Program-made: the position numbers and the translations under genes
Origin: an uncultured Brevundimonas sp.
GTDB lineage: Bacteria; Pseudomonadota; Alphaproteobacteria; Caulobacterales; Caulobacteraceae
Direction of reading: 5' to 3'
Length of the DNA stretch: 20,237 nucleotides
NCBI RefSeq assembly: GCF_943913055.1
Contig: NZ_CALTWS010000022.1
Location: forward strand, 1 to 20,237
Notes under the pieces: generated by a model
The model's input: the letters and a program-made list of their open reading frames with translations, nothing else
Told to the model about the DNA's origin: nothing
The model's database searches: none
In this document: piece after piece, positions 13,192-20,237 of the stretch
Layout of the letters: every line of letters starts with the position of its first letter
How positions within the stretch are numbered: position 1 is the stretch's first letter

Positions 13192-16002
13192 TCACTGGGT
13201 TACCGGCACACCCTCTGGCGTCACGACCTGCACATCGGCAAAGCCGAGGGCGCGGATCTTGGGCTCGATCGTGGCGCGGTCGCCGACCACGACCCACAGA
13301 TCCGGGCCGTCACCGACGATGCTTTGGGCGGCACGGGCTGCCTCGGCCGCCGTCATCGACCCGACCCGCTGGCCGTAGGTTTCGTAATAGTTTTCCGGCA
13401 CGCCCCAGACGACCATGCTCTGAAGCTCGCCTGCGATGGCGGCATTGGTTTCCCAGTTGCCAGCCATGCCCTGGACCATGTTGGAGCGGGCCGCCTGGAT
13501 TTCCGCCTCGGTCAGCGGACGCGAGCCCACGACCTCGGTCAGTTCGCGACGCAGTTCGGCCAGGCTTTCGGCCGTCTTGTCGGACTGGACGCCCGCGCTG
13601 ACGGAATAGATGCGCTCGCCGCGGGCATAGGGCACGCCGCCGCCCGCACCATAGGACCAGCCCTTGTCTTCACGCAGGTTCATGTTGATCCGGCTGGTGA
13701 AGGAGCCGCCCAAGGCCGTGTTCATCGTCTCGATGGCCGGTTCGGTCGTGGCATCGAAGGCCGGAACGATGCGCCCGCCCAGGATGGTCGACTGTGGTCC
13801 GGCGCGGTCAACGATCAGGATGCGCGGCTGGCCCGGCTCGGGCGCATCGGCCGGTCCCGGCTTGGCGGGCATGGGGGTGGAGGGCGCGCGCCAGTCGGCG
13901 AAGGCCCGCTCCAGCTTGGGCGTCAGCTCGGCCAGGGTCGTGTCGCCGACCACCACCAGGGTGGCATTGTCAGGACGGACCCAGGTGCTGTGCCAGGCCT
14001 CGGCGTCGGCCGGGGTCAGACTGTTGACCGTCGCCTCGGTGCCCGAGGCGGGACGGCCATAGGGGCTGCCCGGCCCCTGAAGCTGTTGCGACAGGATGCG
14101 CGAGGCAATGGCACCGGGGTTGCGGTTCGCCTGCTGGATGCCCGCGACCTGCATGACCTTGGAGCGCTGGAAGTCCTCCTGTCGGAAGGCCGGATTCAGG
14201 ATCACGTCGGCATAGAGGTCCAGCGACGGGTCCAGACGCGAGGACAGGGCCGTCATCGATACCGTCGTGGCATTGGTGCCCGAACCGGCCCCCAGGGTCG
14301 CGCCCAGAAGCTGCAGCCGGTCGCTGATCTCGATGGCCGTCAGGTCGTCGGTGCCGTTGGTCATGACCTGCGGCGTCAGCTGGGCCAGACCGGCCTGCGC
14401 ATCGGTATCGACCACGGCCCCGGCGTCGAGGACCAGATTCATGGTCACGGTCGGCACGCTGTCGCGACGCACGAACATGATCTTCAGGCCGTTGGACAGC
14501 TGGGCCCGCTCGACGGTCGGGAAGACGGCGGCCGGTGCCGGCGGTGCGGGCGGCACACCGGCGGAGCGGTCCACACCCGTCTGGGCCGTTGTGAAGTCGG
14601 GGAAGGGTTGGACCTCCAGCGAATAGCTGCCGTCGGTCAGCCAGCGCTGGCCGGCCTCGGTCAGATTGGCGGGCCGTGCGGCAACCACGCGCTGATAGCT
14701 CTCGCGCCAGGCCCCGGGGTCGCCGAGGAAGACCTGGGACGCAGCCAGACGATCGGACTTGCCACCAAACCCGCCGATCCGCTCCAGACCGCGAATGTAG
14801 CCGGCGGCCGTCTGGGTGCGGACGCGCTCCAGCTCCTCGGCGGTGGGACCATCGCGCAGCAGGCGCGCCATCTCCTCGTCGATGATGGCCTCGATCCGCG
14901 CCAGATCGCCACCGGCCTTGGCCGTGGCGACGACCAGGAACTGACCCGCGATCTGGCGACTGCCCTGGCTGGCCGAGACCTGGGTGGCCAGTTGCTCGTC
15001 GATGACCAGACGCTTGTACAGACGTGAGGAACGGCCCGAGGACAGGACGTCGCCAAGCATGCTCAGATAGTCGCTGTCGGCGTCGCCCACCGGTGTAGTG
15101 TTCCAGACCTTGTACAGACGCGGCTGGCCGACGCGGTCGAACATGACCTCGCGCTGCTCGCCGACCATGGGCACGATCATGCGACGCGGCTGGGTGACGG
15201 GCGGGCCCGAGGGGATGTCGCCGAAATAGCGTTCGACTTTCGCCTTGGCCTCTTCGGGGCTGATATCGCCCGCCAGGACGATGACGGCATTGGCGGCACC
15301 ATAGTAGTCGCGGAACCACTGTTGCACGGTCGGAAGATCGGCGGCGTTCAGGTCGTCCATCGAGCCGATGACCGTGTGCCCATAAGGATGTTCATCGGGC
15401 CAGGTGGCGTCGGTGATGGCGTTGAAGACCCGGCCATAGGGCTGGTTTTCACCCTGACGCTTCTCGTTCTGGACCACGCCGCGCTGCTCATCCAGACGCG
15501 CCTGGTCGATGGCGCCCAGCAGGTGACCCATCCGGTCGCTTTCCAGCCAGAGCAGGCTGTCCAGTGCCGTGGTCGGCACATTCTGGAAATAGTTCGTGCG
15601 GTCGGTGTTGGTGGTGCCGTTCTGATCGGTCGCGCCGAGCAACTCCGTGCCCTTGAAGAAGTCGGTGTTGAAGTTCTCGGACCCATTGAACATCAGGTGT
15701 TCGAACAGGTGGGCGAAGCCGGAGCGGCCCTCGGGCTCCAGCGCCGAACCGACGTGATACCAGATGTTGACCGCCACGATCGGGGCCTTGCGATCCTCGT
15801 GCACGATCAGGGTCAAGCCATTGTCCAGCACATAGCGTGTGTAGGGGATGTCCACGTCCGGCAGGGGGGCCAGCTGGCCGCGCGACTGCGGTGCGGCGAC
15901 GACGGCGCTGGCGGGCAAGGTCTGGGCCGAAACGGTGCCGGCCGCCAGGATGACGCCGGCAGCGACGCCGCCCAGCAAGGTGAAACGATGGATTTTGCGC
16001 AT
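13192..16002 (-). CDS. Secreted M16-family zinc peptidase, tandem-domain (pitrilysin/insulinase type)
   Basis: A 936-residue protein with a signal peptide (MRKIHRFTLLGG... VSA-QT, cleavage near 26). The first M16 unit carries the inverted zinc motif HLFEH (98-102) in FAHLFEHLMFNGSENF, with the distal glutamate expected in RGVVQNEKRQ. The second unit starts at about residue 490 (AQLSNGLKIMFVRRDS) and lacks HxxEH, as is normal for the inactive half that closes the chamber. It probably acts in the periplasm or at the outer membrane on peptides; the substrate is unknown. The frame is open to 16143, but AGGGGA (16010-16015) seven bases before ATG 16002 and the signal peptide set the start. Its transcript ends at the terminator at 13139-13170. 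It is divergent from amt. Confidence 0.9.
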   Translation of the reverse strand: MRKIHRFTLLGGVAAGVILAAGTVSAQTLPASAVVAAPQSRGQLAPLPDVDIPYTRYVLDNGLTLIVHEDRKAPIVAVNIWYHVGSALEPEGRSGFAHLFEHLMFNGSENFNTDFFKGTELLGATDQNGTTNTDRTNYFQNVPTTALDSLLWLESDRMGHLLGAIDQARLDEQRGVVQNEKRQGENQPYGRVFNAITDATWPDEHPYGHTVIGSMDDLNAADLPTVQQWFRDYYGAANAVIVLAGDISPEEAKAKVERYFGDIPSGPPVTQPRRMIVPMVGEQREVMFDRVGQPRLYKVWNTTPVGDADSDYLSMLGDVLSSGRSSRLYKRLVIDEQLATQVSASQGSRQIAGQFLVVATAKAGGDLARIEAIIDEEMARLLRDGPTAEELERVRTQTAAGYIRGLERIGGFGGKSDRLAASQVFLGDPGAWRESYQRVVAARPANLTEAGQRWLTDGSYSLEVQPFPDFTTAQTGVDRSAGVPPAPPAPAAVFPTVERAQLSNGLKIMFVRRDSVPTVTMNLVLDAGAVVDTDAQAGLAQLTPQVMTNGTDDLTAIEISDRLQLLGATLGAGSGTNATTVSMTALSSRLDPSLDLYADVILNPAFRQEDFQRSKVMQVAGIQQANRNPGAIASRILSQQLQGPGSPYGRPASGTEATVNSLTPADAEAWHSTWVRPDNATLVVVGDTTLAELTPKLERAFADWRAPSTPMPAKPGPADAPEPGQPRILIVDRAGPQSTILGGRIVPAFDATTEPAIETMNTALGGSFTSRINMNLREDKGWSYGAGGGVPYARGERIYSVSAGVQSDKTAESLAELRRELTEVVGSRPLTEAEIQAARSNMVQGMAGNWETNAAIAGELQSMVVWGVPENYYETYGQRVGSMTAAEAARAAQSIVGDGPDLWVVVGDRATIEPKIRALGFADVQVVTPEGVPVTQ

Positions 16003-16313
16003 GAATTGATCCCCTGTGGCCCGATCTGAAAGAACGCGGTGCGGAAGTGGTAACGGTGACCATCGTGCGCGCAAGACTGTAATTGTTGCAGTTTCGTAAT
16101 GTCGCCGACCACGTTCACGCAGCCGCGAACCCATTAGGTCCAATCATGCGCCAACAGCGCAGACGGATAGCATGCTTGCAATGGCGGACAGATTATTGCG
16201 CCGCACACGAAATGATTTGCCTGTTGCGCTGCGATAGGCTCCTATCCCAACCCGCGGCCACGAACGCGGTTTCGGGACGCATCCACGTCGCTCCAAACCG
16301 TCCGGACACGCGC
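16003..16313. other. Divergent intergenic region, M16 peptidase / amt
   Basis: This is the longest non-coding stretch in the window, 311 bases. It is less GC-rich than its surroundings around 16075-16100 (TGTAATTGTTGCAGTTTCGTAATG) and 16190-16225. It should hold promoters for both divergent genes, but I could not place -35/-10 pairs convincingly. The only clear structure is the palindrome at 16233-16246. Open frames through it are extensions of the two flanking genes and look non-coding. Confidence 0.6.
16233..16246. promoter_or_regulatory. Palindrome GATAGG-CT-CCTATC upstream of amt
   Basis: A perfect 6-bp inverted repeat with a 2-base spacer lies 67 bases before the amt start, in a position suited to an operator or activator site. 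The spacing is too tight for a hairpin terminator. No regulator can be named from the sequence. Confidence 0.35.
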
Positions 16314-17630
16314 ATGCCGATCATCACTCTCCGCACCCTCTGTCTGGCCCTGTCCGGATGTTTGGCCGTCGCCACGCCTGCGCTCGCGGCACCGCTGCTG
16401 AACCATCAGGCAGCGCTGGAGCTGAATGAGGCGTCGTCAGCGTGGATCCTGACCTCGACGGCGCTGGTGCTGCTGATGACCCTGCCCGGGCTGGCGATGT
16501 TCTACGGCGGCATGGTGCGGCGCAAGAACATCATTTCCACCATCGCCCAGTCCACGGCCGCCCTGGCCATAGTGACGGTACTGTGGTTCGCGGTCGGCTA
16601 CAGCCTGTCGTTCGGCACGGGGCCGGAGGCCACCAACGGTTTTGTCGGCGGGTTGCAGGCGGTGTTGCTGAACGGGGTCGGCACCGGCACGGCGCACAGC
16701 CTGGCCCCCGGCCTGCCGGAGTTTCTCTGGATCGCCTATCAACTGACCTTCGCCATCATCACGCCGGCCCTGATCGCCGGAGCCTTTGCAGAGCGGATGA
16801 AGTTTTCGGCGACCATCCTGTTCTTCGTGCTGTGGCATCTGATCGTCTATGCGCCGATCTGCCATCAGGTCTGGGGCGGGGGCTGGATGGGGTCGCTGGG
16901 CGTGCTGGATTTCGCGGGCGGAGCCGTGGTCCACGTCAATGCGGGCATCGCCGGGCTGGTCTGCGCCCTTGTTATGGGGCCGCGCCACGGCTTCGGGCGG
17001 GACAATATGGCCCCGCACAATCTGGCCTTTACCGCGATCGGCACGGGACTGCTGCTAGTCGGCTGGCTGGGGTTCAACGGCGGCTCGGCCTGGGCGGCGG
17101 ACGGCATCGCGGCTGTCGCGGCGTTCAACACCCTGCTGGCGGCGGCGGCGGCGGCCATCGGCTGGACGGCCATCGAATGGTTCGATCACAAGCGCCCGAC
17201 CCTGCTGGGCATGCTGTCCGGCGTCGTAGCGGGCCTGGTCGGCATTACGCCGGCCGCGGGCTTCGTCGATCCGAAAGGGGCCTTTCTGATCGGCATCCTG
17301 TCCGGCCCGGCCTGCTATGCCGGCGCGGTCTGGCTGAAGAGGGCGCTGAAATACGACGACAGCCTGGATGCCTTCGGTGTGCATGGCGTCGGCGGCATCG
17401 TCGGTGCCCTGCTGACCGGCGTCTTCGCCTCGGCCGCGATCAATCCGGTGGGAGAAGGGGCCAACATCCTCAATCAGGCCATCGGCCTGGCCGCCGTCAT
17501 CGCCTGGAGCGGCATCGGCACCTGGATCATCCTGATGATCTGCAAGTTCACGACCGGCTTGCGCGTCAGCCGCGAGGACGAGATCGAGGGGCTGGACTAC
17601 ACCCAGCACGGCGAAAGCATTCACCAGTAA
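16314..17630 (+). CDS. amt: Ammonium transporter (Amt/MEP/Rh family)
   Basis: A 438-residue inner-membrane channel for ammonium/ammonia with about eleven hydrophobic segments after an N-terminal signal-like segment (LCLALSGCLAVATPALA), as in many AmtB proteins. Family marks are the WILTSTALVLLMTLPGLAMFYGG entry helix, DFAGGAVVHVNAGIAGL with the first pore histidine, GWLGFNGGSAWA and FGVHGVGGIVGALLTGVFAS with the second pore histidine. The frame is open back to 16083, but those residues are atypical; ATG 16314 starts directly at the signal segment. The ribosome binding site is weak. No glnK is adjacent, which is unusual because amt and glnK are often paired. A bidirectional hairpin follows the stop after 6 bases. 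Confidence 0.93.
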   Translation: MPIITLRTLCLALSGCLAVATPALAAPLLNHQAALELNEASSAWILTSTALVLLMTLPGLAMFYGGMVRRKNIISTIAQSTAALAIVTVLWFAVGYSLSFGTGPEATNGFVGGLQAVLLNGVGTGTAHSLAPGLPEFLWIAYQLTFAIITPALIAGAFAERMKFSATILFFVLWHLIVYAPICHQVWGGGWMGSLGVLDFAGGAVVHVNAGIAGLVCALVMGPRHGFGRDNMAPHNLAFTAIGTGLLLVGWLGFNGGSAWAADGIAAVAAFNTLLAAAAAAIGWTAIEWFDHKRPTLLGMLSGVVAGLVGITPAAGFVDPKGAFLIGILSGPACYAGAVWLKRALKYDDSLDAFGVHGVGGIVGALLTGVFASAAINPVGEGANILNQAIGLAAVIAWSGIGTWIILMICKFTTGLRVSREDEIEGLDYTQHGESIHQ

Positions 17631-17636
17631 CAAAAG

Positions 17637-17665
17637 AGGCCGCCGGACGATCTGCCCGGCGGCCT
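17637..17665. terminator. Bidirectional terminator between amt and the cytochrome c gene
   Basis: AGGCCGCCGG (17637-17646) and CCGGCGGCCT (17656-17665) form a perfect 10-bp stem with a 9-base loop. On the minus strand the stem is followed by CTTTTG, suiting the cytochrome gene, whose stop is 24 bases upstream in that direction. On the plus strand it closes amt, with a poor T-run (TATGTCTGT). Confidence 0.8.
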
Positions 17666-17688
17666 TATGTCTGTCAAAGCTGTCAGCC

Positions 17689-18420
17689 TCAGTTGCCGGG
17701 CGGCTCGCTGGTCGCTGCCGGCGGAGCGGCAGGCGTGGCCTCTGTGGTCGGCTGGGCCGCCGCGCCCGTGACCGGCGCGCCCGTCGCGGCATCGGCACCC
17801 GTGGCCGGCGGCGCTTCGCCCTCGGCAGGCGCCGCGCCGTCGGCCGGAGCCGCCGCGCCTGGCTGACGCGCGGGATCGGGGGCCGGGATGGCCAGGCTGG
17901 AGCCTTGCGAACGCAGATAGGCGATCAGGTTGATACGGGTCGCGGTGTCGCGCAGACCGGCGAACGACATCTTGGTGCCGGGCACATAGCGGGCCGGTGC
18001 GGTCAGGAACTGGTCCATCTCGTCATAGCCCCAGGTCGGGGCCTCGGCCTTGTGCGCGGCCATGGCGTCGGAATAGGCGAAGCCCGGACGGTGCATGACA
18101 GGGCCACCCAGTACGCCCCACAGGTTCGGACCAATGCCGTCGGCACCGCCTTGAGCGATATTATGACAGGCCTGGCAGCGGGCGAAGGCGGCCTCACCGG
18201 CGGCCAGATCGGCCGTTGGCAGGACGGTGCCCCAATCCGGCGGCAGCTCGGCTTCTTCGGCTCCGCCCGCGACCTCTTCCGGCGCATCGACGAAATAGCC
18301 CATCTTCTCGGGCGCTTCCTGATGATAGATCGCGCCCGCGATCTGCGGCACCGCGATGATGACCAGGGCGGTCGCCAGACCGGCACCAAAGATCTTGTTC
18401 CACTCCAGATTGCCGCTCAT
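17689..18420 (-). CDS. Membrane-anchored c-type cytochrome (CycM-like) with Ala/Pro-rich tail
   Basis: A 243-residue protein. Residues about 10-30 are an uncleaved N-terminal anchor (FGAGLATALVIIAVPQIAGA), as in CycM-like cytochromes that pass electrons from the bc1 complex to an oxidase. The class I heme domain spans about 70-172: CQACH (82-86) binds heme, and Met151 in PGTKMSFAGL is the expected distal ligand, with NLIAYLRS as the C-terminal helix. After it come about 68 residues made almost entirely of Ala, Pro, Gly, Thr and Glu, a periplasmic low-complexity extension. The ATG has no close Shine-Dalgarno match. Electron transfer is secure; the oxidase partner is unknown and not encoded here. 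Confidence 0.88.
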   Translation of the reverse strand: MSGNLEWNKIFGAGLATALVIIAVPQIAGAIYHQEAPEKMGYFVDAPEEVAGGAEEAELPPDWGTVLPTADLAAGEAAFARCQACHNIAQGGADGIGPNLWGVLGGPVMHRPGFAYSDAMAAHKAEAPTWGYDEMDQFLTAPARYVPGTKMSFAGLRDTATRINLIAYLRSQGSSLAIPAPDPARQPGAAAPADGAAPAEGEAPPATGADAATGAPVTGAAAQPTTEATPAAPPAATSEPPGN

Positions 18421-18489
18421 GCGTGGGGTCGCATCCTGTTTTTAGACGTTCTGACAACGACCGGAGGGCGCATGCGATCCGGCGTATTC

Positions 18490-18518
18490 TTGCGTGGCCG
18501 TCTCTGACACGCTAGCGC
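18490..18518 (+). promoter_or_regulatory. Candidate promoter of kdsB (Caulobacter-type housekeeping pattern)
   Basis: TTGCGTG (18490-18496) and GCTAGCGC (18511-18518) are 14 bases apart, loosely fitting the Caulobacter housekeeping pattern TTGACGS-N(10-14)-GCTANAWC. Several consensus positions mismatch. It lies 67 bases before the kdsB ATG. Confidence 0.25.
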
Positions 18519-18585
18519 CGCCTTCGCAACGGGCGCAAAGCCGGTTTTGAAGCGACCCGATAGCGCAGACCTGAGGGCCAAGCCG

Positions 18586-19320
18586 ATGAATCCCCTGATA
18601 TTGATTCCCGCTCGCATGTCGGCGACCCGCCTGCCGGACAAGCCCCTGGCCGACATCGGGGGCAAGCCCATGATCGTGCGGGCGTGGGAGCAGGCCCTGC
18701 TGTCCGGCCTGCCTGTCGCCGTCGCCGCCGGGGATAAGGCCATCGTGGACGTGATCGAGGCCGCGGGCGGCACCGCCGTCCTGACCGACCCGGCCCTACC
18801 CAGTGGCTCGGACCGCATTCGCGCGGCCCTTAATGAGCTCGATCCTGACGGCGAGCATGACGGGGTGATCAATCTGCAAGGCGACATGCCGTTCGCCGAT
18901 CCCGGCCTCGCCACCGCCTGCGCCGCCTTGCTTCATGGCGAACCCGCTTGTGACATCGCCACCCTGATCGCACCGGAGGCGGACGCTTCGGATCGCGGCA
19001 ATCCGGATGTGGTGAAGGCTGTCGTCGCCCTTACGCCCGGCCAGCATCACGGACGCGCCCTCTATTTCACCCGTTCGACCCTCTACGGCGACGCGCCCGT
19101 CTGGCGGCATATCGGCCTGTACGGCTATCGACGCGAGGCTCTGGAACGGTTCTGCGCCGCGCCGCCTTCGCCTCTTGAGACCCGCGAGAAGCTGGAGCAG
19201 CTCAGGGCTCTGGAAATGGGCCTGCAGATCTGGGCCAGCGTGATCGATGAGGCTCCGCTGTCCGTCGATAATCCGGCGGACCTGGAAGCGGCCCGGGAGA
19301 TCGCCGCCGACCGCGCCTAG
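18586..19320 (+). CDS. kdsB: 3-deoxy-manno-octulosonate cytidylyltransferase (CMP-KDO synthetase)
   Basis: A 244-residue cytosolic enzyme that activates KDO with CTP for the inner core of lipopolysaccharide. Motifs are LIPARMSATRLPDKPLADIG (5-24, nucleotide-binding loop), LPSGSDRI, NLQGDMPFADP, a LYFTRS segment and WRHIGLYGYRREALERF, with SVDNPADLEAAREI at the C-terminus. The frame is open to 18547; ATG 18586 is preferred because GAGGG (18573-18577) lies eight bases upstream and the family begins with MNPLILIPAR-like sequence. QGDMPF replaces the enterobacterial QGDEP form; related variation is common in alphaproteobacteria as I recall. Its stop interlocks with that of nudC in CTAG. It shows that the cell makes LPS and is not part of the legionaminic cluster. 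Confidence 0.9.
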   Translation: MNPLILIPARMSATRLPDKPLADIGGKPMIVRAWEQALLSGLPVAVAAGDKAIVDVIEAAGGTAVLTDPALPSGSDRIRAALNELDPDGEHDGVINLQGDMPFADPGLATACAALLHGEPACDIATLIAPEADASDRGNPDVVKAVVALTPGQHHGRALYFTRSTLYGDAPVWRHIGLYGYRREALERFCAAPPSPLETREKLEQLRALEMGLQIWASVIDEAPLSVDNPADLEAAREIAADRA

Positions 19321-20237
19321 ACCTCGAACCCATCCACCCAGGCCTGCAACAGCGTGCGGGCGATGGCGATCCTCGGCGGGGCCTTGATCGCGGGATGCCG
19401 ACCGGCCAGCACATCGGCGGCCTCTCCCCGTGTCAGCCAGGCCACGGCTTCCAACTCCGTCTGATCCGGACGCGCATCGTCCGAATCGACCTCGGCGATC
19501 AGGCCGATCATGAGCTGCGACGGAAAGGGCCAGGGCTGGCTGGAGTGATAGCGCACCGCCGTCACCGTCAGGCCCGCCTCCTCCTCGATCTCCCGCGCGC
19601 AGGCCTCTTCGATGGTTTCGCCGGGCTCCAGAAATCCGGCCAGGGCCGACATCCGCCCCTCGGGCCAGGCGGCCTGACGACCCAGAAGGCAGATGGGCTC
19701 GGGTCCGCCGTGATAGACCGGCAGCATGATGGTCACCGGATCGACGCGCGGGAAATGCTCGGTCCCGCAGGCCGGGCAGATCCGCTTCCAGCCGCCGAAG
19801 GCGTCCTCGCTGCCCTGACCGCAGGCGGCGCAGAAGCCGTGCCGCGCCCGCCAGTCGAACAGGCTCTTGGCCGTGCCGGCCATCGCCGCATCCGGCCCCG
19901 GCAGCATCGCCGCCGCCTCGCGCATCTCCGGAAACGCGCCCAGTCCCTGCAGCGGGCCCGAGGTCGGATCGACCGGCCCCTCCACCTCGACGGCGAACAC
20001 CGGCGCGTCCTTCCAGAGGCCGAGGAACAGCTCGCGATCCGGCACGACGGCGCGGGCGTGCTTCAGCCCCAGCCATTGCAGGCGCGGCCCGTCCGCATGG
20101 TCCTCGACCAGCGGCTTGCCCTGCCACACCACCATCGCCAGCGCCTCGGGATTGGCGGCCTGTTCGGCCAGCCACTCGGGATCGTTCCGTCGGTCGCCGG
20201 CCCGATCGAGCGGATTGCCGGCGAAGGTGTTCAGCGC
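19317..20237 (-). CDS. nudC: NAD(+)/NADH diphosphatase, Nudix family, 5' end outside the window
   Basis: The gene runs off the right edge: the frame is open from 20237 with 306 codons present. The first visible residues, ALNTFAGNPLDRAGDRR, resemble the N-terminus of alphaproteobacterial NudC, so only a few codons are probably missing. An internal ATG at 20135 would cut off this conserved segment and is not the true start. Features, numbered from the first visible codon, are a zinc ribbon with CAAC and CPAC pairs (136/139 and 154/157), the Nudix box GFLEPGETIEEACAREIEEE (from 201), and SQPWPFPSQLM (233-243), the signature separating NudC from other Nudix enzymes. It hydrolyses NAD(H) to NMN(H) and AMP, and in some bacteria also removes NAD caps from RNA. 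Confidence 0.92.
   Translation of the reverse strand, partial: ALNTFAGNPLDRAGDRRNDPEWLAEQAANPEALAMVVWQGKPLVEDHADGPRLQWLGLKHARAVVPDRELFLGLWKDAPVFAVEVEGPVDPTSGPLQGLGAFPEMREAAAMLPGPDAAMAGTAKSLFDWRARHGFCAACGQGSEDAFGGWKRICPACGTEHFPRVDPVTIMLPVYHGGPEPICLLGRQAAWPEGRMSALAGFLEPGETIEEACAREIEEEAGLTVTAVRYHSSQPWPFPSQLMIGLIAEVDSDDARPDQTELEAVAWLTRGEAADVLAGRHPAIKAPPRIAIARTLLQAWVDGFEV

Noticed and set aside
13324..15027. A 567-codon plus-strand open frame opposite the M16 peptidase
   Set aside because: It is a GC-rich shadow of the well-supported peptidase gene, rich in Gly/Arg/Gln/Asp, with no signal, domain or ribosome binding site.
16160..16210. A sigma-54 promoter for amt (TGGC at about 16182 and TTGC at about 16196)
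   Set aside because: The spacing between the TGGC and TTGC elements is about three bases too long for the -24/-12 pattern, and the rest of the consensus does not match.
18586..19320. QGDMPF in KdsB as a disabled active site
   Set aside because: The nucleotide-binding loop and the remaining motifs are intact, and variation at this position occurs in alphaproteobacterial KdsB as I recall.
18796..20175. A 459-codon minus-strand open frame across kdsB and nudC
   Set aside because: It lies antisense to kdsB and in another frame of nudC, is Arg/Gly-rich, and does not resemble any family.

Overview
The window is GC-rich and densely coded, with short gaps, frequent 1 to 19 nt overlaps between neighbouring genes, and short spacers between genes. 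The gene set fits a Gram-negative alphaproteobacterium: a CMP-KDO synthetase, an O-antigen-ligase-type membrane protein, a membrane-anchored CycM-like cytochrome c, and a two-domain secreted M16 peptidase. The Caulobacterales (Brevundimonas/Caulobacter-like) are my best guess. That placement is an inference from protein character, not from any database match.

Bases 1-10884 are a cell-surface glycan region. It holds a full set of enzymes for CMP-legionaminic acid by the GDP-sugar route. These are a CBS-domain nucleotidyltransferase (LegX/PtmE type, 2463-3512), a NeuB-type synthase (LegI, 3512-4609), a NeuC-type hydrolysing 2-epimerase (LegG, 4591-5772), a NeuD/PglD-type acetyltransferase (LegH, 5833-6450), a PLP aminotransferase (LegC, 6447-7619), a 4,6-dehydratase (LegB, 7616-8626) and a CMP-sugar synthetase (LegF, 10174-10884). 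All run on the minus strand except legH, which is inverted in place. legF is start/stop coupled to an unusual fusion of a mannose-1-phosphate guanylyltransferase with an AGE-family isomerase/epimerase domain (10881-13067). An O-antigen ligase/polymerase-like protein (167-1537), a PPP-family phosphatase (1534-2346) and a lipoprotein M48 peptidase with a PDZ domain (8749-9768) accompany the pathway. Two near-identical genes for a small exported membrane protein bracket the block: a 3' fragment at 1-130 and a full copy at 9876-10103.

Bases 13192-20237 look like ordinary chromosome: a tandem-domain M16 zinc peptidase, an ammonium transporter, a membrane-anchored cytochrome c with an Ala/Pro-rich tail, kdsB, and a nudC that runs off the right edge. 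The likely coherent job of the left two thirds is to make a nonulosonic acid and GDP-mannose-type donors for surface decoration (flagellin, LPS or polysaccharide). No transferase that would attach legionaminic acid is visible here.

Several long frames stop or start elsewhere than a longest-frame call would suggest. I shortened legH, legC, legB, legF, the M48 and M16 peptidases, amt and kdsB to starts supported by ribosome binding sites, overlaps or family N-termini, and extended nudC to the window edge. Three of the five convergent gene pairs end in the same way, with the two stop codons interlocked in one CTAG. No tRNA, rRNA, CRISPR array, transposase or integrase was seen.
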